From Actinomycetes bacterium (lineage in GTDB: Bacteria; Actinomycetota; Thermoleophilia; Gaiellales; Gaiellaceae): a stretch of DNA of 5,406 nucleotides. The notes under the pieces are model-generated. The model did no database searches. It had not been told where the DNA came from and saw only the letters and a list, made by a program, of their open reading frames with translations. Below, piece by piece: positions 1 through 5,406 of the stretch (its first letter is position 1; each line of letters starts with the position of its first letter). A program made the translations under genes and the position numbers. The stretch is taken from positions 1 to 5,406 of the forward strand of contig JANXXF010000027.1 of the NCBI GenBank assembly GCA_025350775.1, in the 5' to 3' direction.

Positions 1-3000
1 CCGTCGTGGCCCTCGGCGTCATCCTCGAGCGTGTCGCCGTCGGCGCCGGCCTCGCCGACAGGGCGCTTCGTGCGGCCACGGCCGCCGCGGGAGCCGCGCC
101 GGGTGCGCTTCTTGGGCGGCAGGCCGTCGGGGCCGAGCTCGAAGGCGGCGCCATCGCCCTCACCCTCACCCTCGACCTCGCCTGCGGCCTCCGCTGCGGC
201 GTCCGCGGCCGCGGCCACGGCGCCCACGCGGAGCGGAGCGATCGCGAGCGCGCTCGCAGTCTCGACCGGCGCCGTGCCGTCGGCGACGACGGGGCCGTCC
301 TGCGGGCGCCCCACCTCGGGCCCGGGAACGTGGATGCGCGGGCGGCGCGGGGCCCGGGCGGGCGTCATTTCGTCGGTCTCGCCGGCAGGCCCGTCAGCGG
401 CGCGGCGTGCGGCGGAGGCAGCGACAGCAGTCGTGGGCGCCTCGCCTTCGCTCTCGGCGGGCTCGCCGGCTCCGTCGGCGGCGGCGGCCTCGCCGCCCTC
501 GCCGGCCGGGCGCTTCGAGCGGCCACGGCCGCCACGCGAGCCACGCCGCGTGCGCTTCTTGCGCGGCAGGCCGTCGGGGCCGAGCTCGACCGGGTCGGAC
601 TCGCCCGCGGGATCGACGTCGGCCTCGACGTCGGCCTCGGCGTCACCAGCGGCAATTGCATCCAGCTCGTCGCCATCGGCAAGAGCGTCGGCCTCGTCGC
701 CGTCGAGCTCGCTCTCGCCATCCGCGCCCTCGCCGCTGGCGACGGTAACGGCCTTGCGCCGCGGCTGCCGCGTCGGCTTCTCGGCCTCGCTCTCGGCGGT
801 GATCGGCTCCAACGCGCGCTTCGGCGCCGGGTCGAGCAGAACCGCGTAGGCGACCCCGTCCAGGTAGCGCTCGACCCGGGCGGTGACCTTCTTGCCGACG
901 AGGCGTGCAGCCTCGGCGACGACATACGTGACGCCGTCCAGCTTGGCGATGCCCGCCTGCGCGTCGTAGAGGCCGAGCTCGACGAGCTTCAGCTCGACCG
1001 AGGCGCCCTCCGCGATCGGCGGTGCCGGCAGCAGCTGCTCGACGGTGCCTTCCTGAATGAGCGCGAAGTGATCGGTATGGATGCCGTCACGGCCGACGAT
1101 CAGAAAGCGGCGCTTTGTGGCCGCCTCGATCTCTTTGAGGCGCTGGGCCCCGGAGCCGATCAGGATGCTGGCCACACGGGCGTTCAGCTCGACCTTGAAG
1201 ACGGCGCTCTTGGATCCAGTGGCGAGGGCGCGGAGGCGTCGCTCGGCGTCGACCGCAGCAGTGGTCTCGGAGACGACGATGCCGTCGCCGCTGCACGTCG
1301 GGCACTTCTTCGTCAGCAGCTCGCGCGGGCCGTCGGTGACGTTCTGGCGCGTCATCTCGACGAGTCCGAGCGGCGAGATCTCGACGACGTAGGTCTTGGT
1401 GCGGTCGCGCTCGAGCTCGTTCTTCAGCGCCTCCTCGACAGCCTGGCGGTTCTTCGGGTTCGCCATGTCGATGAAGTCGATGACAATGATTCCGCCGACG
1501 TCGCGCAGCCGGAGCTGGCGGACGACCTCCTTGACGGCCTCGAGGTTGTTCTTGACGATCGTGTCCTCGAGCCGCTGCGTCGACGTCTTCGAGCGCGAGC
1601 CGACGAAGCGCCCGGTGTTGACGTCGATGATCGTGAACGCCTCGGCGTAGTCGAAGACGAGGTAGCCACCGGATGGCAGGTCGACGCGGCGGGAGAGCGT
1701 CGAGCGGATCTCGGCGTCGATGCCATACGCCTCGAACAGCGGCGGCGCCTCCTTGTAGCGCGTGACGCGCTCGGCCATGTGCGGCGAGGTCTTCTTGAGA
1801 TAGCCGGTGATGCGCTTGAGCGCCTGGTCGTTGTCGACAAGGCAGCTCTCGAAGTCGCCGGTGAAGAGATCGCGGACGACCCGCAGCGGCAGCTCGGCCT
1901 CCTGGTAGATCAGCGACGGCGCCGGTGCGCCCTTGGCACGCGCCTGGATCGTCTTCCACAGCCGCTGCAGGAAGACGATGTCGCGCTCGATGTCCTCGGC
2001 GGAGGCGCCCTCGGCGGCGGTGCGTACGATCAGCCCGCCGGTCGGGATCTCGACCTTCTTGACGATGTCCTTGAGCCGGGTGCGCTCGTCGTCGTCGAGG
2101 CGGCGGGAGACACCGAGGCCCTCGCCGTACGGCACGAACACGACGAAGCGGCCGGGCAGCGAGACCTCGGTGGTGAGACGCGCACCCTTCGTCTTCATCG
2201 GATCTTTGACCGCCTGGACGATGATCTCCTCGCCCCGCTGGATCAGATCCTGGATCTTCTTGCCGTGGCGGCGCCCCTCCAGCTCGGGCGTGACGATCTC
2301 GTCGACGTAGAGGAAGCCGTTCTTCTCGAGGCCCATCTCGATGAACGCCGCCTCCATGCCCGGAAGCACGTTGTCGACGATGCCCTTGTAGATGTTGCCG
2401 GCGATCGAGCGGCGCTCGGGGCGCTCGAGGTAGACCTCGGCGACCTTGCCGTCCTCGAGCACGGCGACACGCTGCTCGCCGACATCGACGGAGATCAGCA
2501 GCTCGCGCTTGGCGGCCGGCAGCGGTGCCCGGCGCTGGAGCTGCTTGCGGCGCTGGCGCTCGGCCTCGCGATGTGGGTCACGCTCGCGCTCGCGGCCACG
2601 GCTGCTGCGGCCCTCGCCGCTGGCACGGCCTTCGCCGCTGCCCTCGCCCCGGCCACGACCCTCACCGCTGCCGCCGCCCTCACCGCTGCCACGGCCCTCG
2701 CCCCGGCCACGACCCTCACCGCTGCCGCCGCCCTCGCCCCGGCCACGACCCTCGCCCCGGCCACCCCGCTCGCGCGGCTCCCGCACGTCCTTGGACGCGC
2801 CCCTGGGAGCGGTGGCTTCGGCGCCGGCACCAGCGGCTGGGACGTCCCCGGCCTCGCCGGCCGGCTTGCGGCGGCCCTTGCCGCCACGATTGCCGCGGCG
2901 GCGCTTGTGCTGGGCCGCCAAGTCGTCGGCAGCTCCGTCTCTGGCGGGCGCCGAGGTGGCGCGCGGCTGTACTACGAGGGACTCGGGCTGGACGGCGGCC

Positions 3001-3062
3001 TCGCGGGGCTGCACGTCGGCTGCGGAGTCGGACTTCTTCCGACGGAACCAGGGAAGGGGCAA
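1..3062 (-). CDS. rne: Ribonuclease E/G (RNase E type), C-terminus beyond window
   Basis: Endoribonuclease of the RNase E/G family, which cleaves single-stranded RNA in mRNA decay and rRNA/tRNA processing. The minus-strand frame is open from a TTG at 3062 to the window edge (1020 codons, no stop). Seen: a basic, disordered N-arm (about 1-184); a core from about 186 with an S1-like domain containing NIYKG (223-227); R347/T348 in LIVRTA, matching the E. coli 5'-phosphate sensor; D480 and N482 in IDVNTG plus D529 in IVIDFIDM, matching the Mg-binding D303/N305/D346; the zinc-link CPTC (C587, C590); then a TRAM-like OB segment (about 685-745) and a long tail. All catalytic residues are present, so the enzyme should be active. 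A core flanked by two arms is the usual actinobacterial RNase E arrangement. TTG was chosen because AGGAGA lies 6 bases upstream; the frame is open further up, but the GTG at 3119 has no such site. The N-terminal PWFRRKK might bind membrane (speculative). Confidence 0.96.
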   Translation of the reverse strand, partial: MPLPWFRRKKSDSAADVQPREAAVQPESLVVQPRATSAPARDGAADDLAAQHKRRRGNRGGKGRRKPAGEAGDVPAAGAGAEATAPRGASKDVREPRERGGRGEGRGRGEGGGSGEGRGRGEGRGSGEGGGSGEGRGRGEGSGEGRASGEGRSSRGRERERDPHREAERQRRKQLQRRAPLPAAKRELLISVDVGEQRVAVLEDGKVAEVYLERPERRSIAGNIYKGIVDNVLPGMEAAFIEMGLEKNGFLYVDEIVTPELEGRRHGKKIQDLIQRGEEIIVQAVKDPMKTKGARLTTEVSLPGRFVVFVPYGEGLGVSRRLDDDERTRLKDIVKKVEIPTGGLIVRTAAEGASAEDIERDIVFLQRLWKTIQARAKGAPAPSLIYQEAELPLRVVRDLFTGDFESCLVDNDQALKRITGYLKKTSPHMAERVTRYKEAPPLFEAYGIDAEIRSTLSRRVDLPSGGYLVFDYAEAFTIIDVNTGRFVGSRSKTSTQRLEDTIVKNNLEAVKEVVRQLRLRDVGGIIVIDFIDMANPKNRQAVEEALKNELERDRTKTYVVEISPLGLVEMTRQNVTDGPRELLTKKCPTCSGDGIVVSETTAAVDAERRLRALATGSKSAVFKVELNARVASILIGSGAQRLKEIEAATKRRFLIVGRDGIHTDHFALIQEGTVEQLLPAPPIAEGASVELKLVELGLYDAQAGIAKLDGVTYVVAEAARLVGKKVTARVERYLDGVAYAVLLDPAPKRALEPITAESEAEKPTRQPRRKAVTVASGEGADGESELDGDEADALADGDELDAIAAGDAEADVEADVDPAGESDPVELGPDGLPRKKRTRRGSRGGRGRSKRPAGEGGEAAAADGAGEPAESEGEAPTTAVAASAARRAADGPAGETDEMTPARAPRRPRIHVPGPEVGRPQDGPVVADGTAPVETASALAIAPLRVGAVAAAADAAAEAAGEVEGEGEGDGAAFELGPDGLPPKKRTRRGSRGGRGRTKRPVGEAGADGDTLEDDAEGHD
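51..140 (-). repeat. Duplicated 30-residue basic module in RNase E tail, distal copy
   Basis: Encodes residues 975-1004 of the RNase E reading frame. The module opens with ELGPDGLP and continues with the basic, RGG-like KKRTRRGSRGGRGR. It matches the copy at 498-587 at 27 of 30 residues and, by hand count, 82 of 90 bases. Five of the eight base differences are silent. It follows an Ala/Glu/Gly-rich acidic stretch, so the protein shows the same acidic-then-basic pattern twice. RGG-rich tails of this kind commonly bind RNA; that role is inferred here. Confidence 0.85.
498..587 (-). repeat. Duplicated 30-residue basic module in RNase E tail, proximal copy
   Basis: Encodes residues 826-855 of RNase E and is the partner of the copy at 51-140, offset by exactly 447 bases (149 codons). 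The differences between the copies are R/P after GLP, S/T after RGGRGR, and A/V near the end. It directly follows the 50-residue acidic block encoded at 585-734, placing strong negative and positive charge side by side. Confidence 0.85.
585..734 (-). other. Acidic disordered block of RNase E
   Basis: Encodes residues 777-826. By hand count 21 of 50 residues are Asp or Glu and none is Lys or Arg; the rest is mostly Ala and Gly. No fold is expected. Such blocks in RNase E tails often act as spacers, partner-docking segments or electrostatic partners of basic RNA-binding stretches; which applies here cannot be told from sequence. Confidence 0.7.
2610..2759 (-). repeat. Hexapeptide G/R/S/E tandem repeat in N-arm of RNase E
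   Basis: Encodes residues 102-151, built from about eight hexapeptides of the form [RG]G[RS]GEG (for example RGRGEG, GGSGEG, RGSGEG), with shortened units at the ends. The DNA unit is 18 bp. A higher-order 54-bp period (three units) is visible: 41 bases at 2641-2681 recur identically at 2695-2735. The array keeps frame because units are multiples of three. The composition predicts a flexible, mildly basic, RGG-like segment next to the catalytic core. The near-identity suggests recent expansion by slippage or unequal recombination, so unit number may vary between strains. Confidence 0.85.
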
Positions 3063-3068
3063 GCGGGG

Positions 3069-3074
3069 TCTCCT
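3069..3074 (-). promoter_or_regulatory. Shine-Dalgarno AGGAGA for rne
   Basis: The minus strand reads AGGAGA, then a 6-base spacer (CCCCGC), then TTG. This near-consensus site at ideal spacing decides the unusual TTG start of rne at 3062; no other in-frame ATG, GTG or TTG nearby has a comparable site. Confidence 0.8.
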
Positions 3075-3086
3075 ATGTGATGTACG

Positions 3087-3109
3087 CCGGCGCGCACAGC
3101 GCGGCCCGG
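3087..3109 (-). other. Possible GC-rich stem-loop in rne leader
   Basis: On the minus strand CCGG...CCGG arms enclose further G-C pairs around a TGT loop, giving about nine pairs with two single-base bulges. It ends 12 bases before the Shine-Dalgarno. No T-run follows, so it is not a classical terminator. It could influence rne translation or be a leader self-cleavage site, but such helices arise easily by chance in GC-rich DNA. Confidence 0.25.
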
Positions 3110-3162
3110 AGTGGGGCACGCGTCGCGCAGCGTATGAACGGCGAAAGCTTGGGGCATGGCTG

Positions 3163-3176
3163 CCTTGGCGCCAAGG
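3163..3176. promoter_or_regulatory. Perfect 14-bp palindrome CCTTGGCGCCAAGG upstream of rne
   Basis: Two 7-base arms are exact reverse complements with no spacer. The site lies in the gap between the 64-aa ORF and rne, about 100 bases before the rne start. Its symmetry would suit a dimeric regulator operator. It is a poor RNA hairpin because there is no spacer for a loop, and no T-tract follows. I could not find convincing -35/-10 elements around it, so a separate rne promoter is unproven. Confidence 0.35.
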
Positions 3177-3216
3177 GTATCAGTGCGCAGCGGGGAGCGG
3201 CGACCGGCGACCGCAA

Positions 3217-3411
3217 TCACGCCGCGGCGCGACGAAGCCAGCCGCGCCGGGCGCGAATCGAGCGCAGCCGGTGGCTGAGCCGCGACCACGCCCAGGACTC
3301 GATCTCGACGTACTCCTGCCCTGCCCGGCCACGGATCGTCGTGAGGTAGTCCCGCCACGCCTCCCCCTCCTCGGCGGCCAGCCGGCGACGTGCGTCGTCG
3401 CAATCCCCCAT
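3217..3411 (-). CDS. Small basic hypothetical protein, 64 aa
   Basis: I do not recognise this family. The ORF runs from ATG at 3411 to TGA at 3217, starting 36 bases after the stop of the DUF697 gene and in the same frame as that stop, so it cannot extend further upstream. The N-terminal half is acidic and probably helical (DARRRLAAEEGEAWRDYL); the C-terminal half is strongly basic and Trp-rich (WAWSRLSHRLRSIRARRGWL). There is no signal peptide, membrane segment or cysteine pair. Third codon positions are G/C-rich like the neighbours, favouring a real gene. The ribosome-binding site is weak (only an AGGG very close to the ATG), so it may rely on translation of the upstream gene. The basic tail could bind nucleic acid or acidic lipid; that is a guess. 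Confidence 0.6.
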   Translation of the reverse strand: MGDCDDARRRLAAEEGEAWRDYLTTIRGRAGQEYVEIESWAWSRLSHRLRSIRARRGWLRRAAA

Positions 3412-3447
3412 ACCCTGATCGTATGACCCACGACGGACAGACTGCGC

Positions 3448-4278
3448 CTACCCGGCGGACGGCGATGGCGGCGCGGAAGACGGCTCCACCGGCGTCCTGC
3501 GCTCGAAATACCTGATCGCGGCCTCGCCGATGGCGCGGGTGCCGCCGTAGGCGACAGCGCCCTTGACGAGCCAGGCAGGCCCGAGCGAGCCGGCGAACTG
3601 GCGGGCGATGCCGCGCAGCCCCAGCCCCCCGACGACGACGCCGAGGAGCTCCGGCAGCCGCTTCGTGTCGACCGGCTCACCGTAGGCGTGCGCGATGCGC
3701 AGCACGAGCCTGACCTGGGTGAGCGCCAGCACCGGCAGGTCGGCGCCCGGCACCGGGATCGCCGAGCCGATCATGGCGTTGCGCTTGGCGGCGTTCTTGA
3801 CGAGGGAGTCGCAGATGCCCTCGCGCAGGGTGGGCAGCCGGGCCGCGAGGCCGCTCGACCGCTCCCCCAGCCGCCGGCCGACGGCGAGCGCGATCTCCCG
3901 CACCGGGAAGGGCTCGCCGGGGCCGACGGGCACGTGGTCGGTTGCCAGCACGTACGGGAGCCGCTGGCCGGCGGCGGCGCCACCACCCGTTGCGCTCCCG
4001 ACCACGACCGCGACGATCGGCACTCGTTCGGCGTTGGCCGCGCGCAGCTCGGTGCGACCGGCGTCCGAGAGCGGCCCGGCCTGCACCCAGACGAGCCCGA
4101 TCGCGCCCTTCCAGCCGGGCACGAGCGCACCCGCGTCGCCCGCGCGCGCGAGCTCGCGGCGCAACGCACCGGCCAGCTCGCCGGAACCGGCGACCGCAAG
4201 GCTCGCCGACTCCCCGGAGATCGCCTTGAACTCGCGGAGCAACGCGAAGGCCGCGAGCGGCTTCAGCGGGAGCCCCAT
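3448..4278 (-). CDS. DUF697/YcjF-like protein with degenerate GTPase-like N-terminus
   Basis: 276 residues. The C-terminal part (about 150-260) carries a DUF697-like signature: a helix with KNAAKRNAMIGSAIPVPGADLPVL, then QVRLVLRIAHAYGEP, then glycine-rich hydrophobic helices (ELLGVVVGGLGLRGIARQ, WLVKGAVAYGGTRAIGEAAI). Such domains often follow a GTPase domain and associate with membranes. The N-terminal half (about 25-137) has the rhythm of a small GTPase fold (strand AVAGSG at the G1 position, later strand VPIVAVVVG, final helix ending in RRLGER), but G1 lacks GxxxxGK[ST] and no NKxD is visible, so GTP binding is unlikely. The tail (TPVEPSSAPPSPSAG) looks disordered. The ATG overlaps the rodA stop as TGATG, indicating translational coupling. 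The family call comes from pattern recognition; the specific function is unknown. Confidence 0.75.
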   Translation of the reverse strand: MGLPLKPLAAFALLREFKAISGESASLAVAGSGELAGALRRELARAGDAGALVPGWKGAIGLVWVQAGPLSDAGRTELRAANAERVPIVAVVVGSATGGGAAAGQRLPYVLATDHVPVGPGEPFPVREIALAVGRRLGERSSGLAARLPTLREGICDSLVKNAAKRNAMIGSAIPVPGADLPVLALTQVRLVLRIAHAYGEPVDTKRLPELLGVVVGGLGLRGIARQFAGSLGPAWLVKGAVAYGGTRAIGEAAIRYFERRTPVEPSSAPPSPSAG

Positions 4279-5399
4279 CAGCGCAACGGCCTCCGTCCGC
4301 GTCCCGTGCGGCCGCGGGCGTGGATCGACTGCAGCACGCCGAGCGCGAGCAGGTTGGCGATCAGCGACGAGCCGCCCACGCTGACAAAGGGAAGCGGGAT
4401 GCCGGTGATGGGTGCGATGCCGATGGTCATGCCGACGTTCACGAAGATCTGGAAGACGAGAGCGACCACGATACCGCCTGCCGCAATCATCGCGAACGAG
4501 TCACGCGCAGCGGTCATCAGCCTGAGGCCGCGCCAGACCACGATGAGGTAGAGCACGAGCAGCAAGGCGGCGCCGACGAACCCGCGCTGCTCGGCAAGCG
4601 CCGCGAAGGCGAAGTCGGTGGCGTGCTCGGGCAGATAGTTCAACGTCGTCTGCGTGGCGCCGCTGATGCCGCGGCCGCCGAGGCCGCCGGCGCCGACCGC
4701 CGTGATCGACTGCGTGAGGTTGTAGGTGCTGCCAGACGGATCGTGACCGGGATGCAGGAACCCGGTCAGGCGCGCCACCTGGTAGTCGTGCAGCAGATGC
4801 ACCCCTGCGGCGGGCAGCAGCCAGAGCACGGCCAGCACGAGGAGGGCGCCGAGCAGGGAGAGGACGACCACCGACGACCAACGGATGCCAGCGCAGAACA
4901 GCACGGCCGCGGCCGCGGCCAGGAACACGAGGGCCGTCCCGAGATCGGGCTGGAGGAAGACGAGCAGGATCGGCACGGCCGCGAGCGCGACCGTGATCAT
5001 CACCGTGCGCCGCTCGCCGCGACGGCCACGATCGGCGAGGAAGCCTGCGAGCGCGAGCACGATCAGCAGCTTCCCGAACTCCGACGGCTGGAAGCGGAAG
5101 GGCCCGAAGTCGATCCAGCGCCGCGAGTGGCGGGCGGCGGCGCCAGCGATCAGGACGATCGTCATCATGGCCAGCAGCCCCGCGTAGAGGACGCGATGGT
5201 GGCGGCGGTAGAGGTCGGTGTCGATCAGCGCGATGACCGCGAAGCCGACGACGCCGACGCCGGCGAAGACGAGCTGCCGCGTGACGAAGTAGCGCGGATT
5301 GCCCGGGATGTCGTGTTGGGTGATGCCGGCGATCGCCCAGAGGCCGTACGCGAGCAGCGCCGCCGTCGTCGCGAGCAGCACCCGGTCGAAGCGGCGCAC
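4278..5399 (-). CDS. rodA: Rod shape-determining protein RodA (SEDS glycosyltransferase)
   Basis: Integral membrane glycosyltransferase that polymerises lipid II into glycan strands for side-wall growth, working with a class B PBP (PBP2) in the elongasome. The 373-residue length is typical. Hydrophobic segments throughout fit about ten membrane helices. Family motifs seen: RRWIDFGPFRFQPSEFGKL (93-111), FLQPDLGTA (148-156), YNLTQSITAVGAGGLGGRG (226-244), PEHATDFAFA (257-266) with D262 matching the essential SEDS aspartate, and GIPLPFVSVGGSS (333-345). The helix order and the PEH-TDF form favour RodA over FtsW, though RodA/FtsW/SpoVE separation needs a tree. The start shown is GTG at 5399; the frame stays open to the window edge (Leu-Val precede it), so the true start may lie upstream. 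The basic C-terminus (RGRTGRGRRPLR) is cytosolic by the positive-inside rule. Confidence 0.93.
   Translation of the reverse strand: MRRFDRVLLATTAALLAYGLWAIAGITQHDIPGNPRYFVTRQLVFAGVGVVGFAVIALIDTDLYRRHHRVLYAGLLAMMTIVLIAGAAARHSRRWIDFGPFRFQPSEFGKLLIVLALAGFLADRGRRGERRTVMITVALAAVPILLVFLQPDLGTALVFLAAAAAVLFCAGIRWSSVVVLSLLGALLVLAVLWLLPAAGVHLLHDYQVARLTGFLHPGHDPSGSTYNLTQSITAVGAGGLGGRGISGATQTTLNYLPEHATDFAFAALAEQRGFVGAALLLVLYLIVVWRGLRLMTAARDSFAMIAAGGIVVALVFQIFVNVGMTIGIAPITGIPLPFVSVGGSSLIANLLALGVLQSIHARGRTGRGRRPLR
4290..4294 (-). promoter_or_regulatory. Shine-Dalgarno GGAGG inside rodA 3' end
   Basis: The minus strand reads GGAGG 11 bases before the ATG of the DUF697-like gene, within the last codons of rodA. 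The spacing is longer than ideal, but together with the TGATG stop/start junction it supports coupled re-initiation. Confidence 0.5.
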
Positions 5400-5406
5400 A
5401 ACCAGG

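Noticed and set aside
1087..1959. A 290-codon minus-strand frame within rne
   Set aside because: It lies in a different frame from the RNase E core and its composition (Arg, Ala, Pro, His) is typical of a frame-shifted shadow. The true frame is intact, so there is no frameshift to explain.
2641..2760. CRISPR-like repetitive DNA
   Set aside because: Units are 18 bp, contiguous, in frame and without unique spacers. They encode a peptide repeat inside rne.
6..3080. A plus-strand reading frame open for about 1024 codons opposite rne
   Set aside because: It mirrors rne almost exactly. Its peptide is Ala/Gly/Arg/Leu low complexity with no family motif, whereas the minus frame holds all RNase E catalytic residues. 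Long antisense openness is expected opposite GC3-rich genes with low-complexity codons.
2972..3157. A minus-strand ATG frame of about 61 codons overlapping the rne start, a possible upstream ORF
   Set aside because: No Shine-Dalgarno precedes the ATG at 3157, and the peptide past the rne start is Pro/Ser low complexity. A regulatory uORF cannot be excluded, but nothing supports it.
3063..3216. Rho-independent terminator before rne
   Set aside because: The palindrome and GC stem are not followed by a T-run on the minus strand, so read-through is more likely.
2446..3426. A plus-strand 326-codon Ser/Pro/Arg-rich frame across the rne start
   Set aside because: Its sequence is repeat-derived SPLPRPSP-type translation of the opposite-strand array, with no ribosome-binding context or recognisable domain.
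3688..4551. A plus-strand 287-codon frame opposite the DUF697 gene and rodA
   Set aside because: Arg/Pro/Ala/Asp-rich shadow translation spanning the junction of two well-supported minus-strand genes.

Overview
The window is very GC-rich and every convincing gene lies on the minus strand, so transcription runs from high to low coordinates. The gene order, the GC-rich codon usage and an RNase E whose catalytic core sits between two long disordered arms all point to a high-GC actinobacterium. A deep-branching Thermoleophilia-like lineage is my best guess, but it is an inference. RodA implies MreB/PBP2-type lateral wall growth, which suggests a rod-shaped cell.

Layout in the direction of transcription. 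(1) 5399-4278: rodA, a SEDS-family peptidoglycan glycosyltransferase; its start lies at the window edge. (2) 4278-3448: a 276-aa protein with a C-terminal DUF697/YcjF-like region and an N-terminal half resembling a small GTPase fold without its nucleotide-binding loop; its ATG overlaps the rodA stop by one base. (3) 3411-3217: a 64-residue basic hypothetical protein, 36 bases downstream. (4) 3216-3063: a 154-base gap with a perfect 14-bp palindrome, a possible GC-rich stem-loop and the Shine-Dalgarno of the next gene. (5) 3062 to beyond position 1: rne, a ribonuclease E/G of at least 1020 residues with a TTG start, whose C-terminal end lies outside the window.

rodA and the DUF697 gene are probably translationally coupled, and the small ORF and rne follow in the same direction, so a cell-elongation to RNA-processing operon is plausible. 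RNase E/G genes next to mre/mrd shape genes are known elsewhere (E. coli rng lies next to mreBCD), and in many actinobacteria rne precedes rplU-rpmA-obg, so those genes would be expected beyond position 1. The least ordinary sequences are the low-complexity arms of RNase E (a hexapeptide G/R/S/E tandem repeat, a 50-residue acidic block and a duplicated 30-residue RGG-like module) and the degenerate GTPase-like gene. I found no CRISPR array, mobile element, RNA gene or defence system. The window looks like core chromosome, not an undescribed system.
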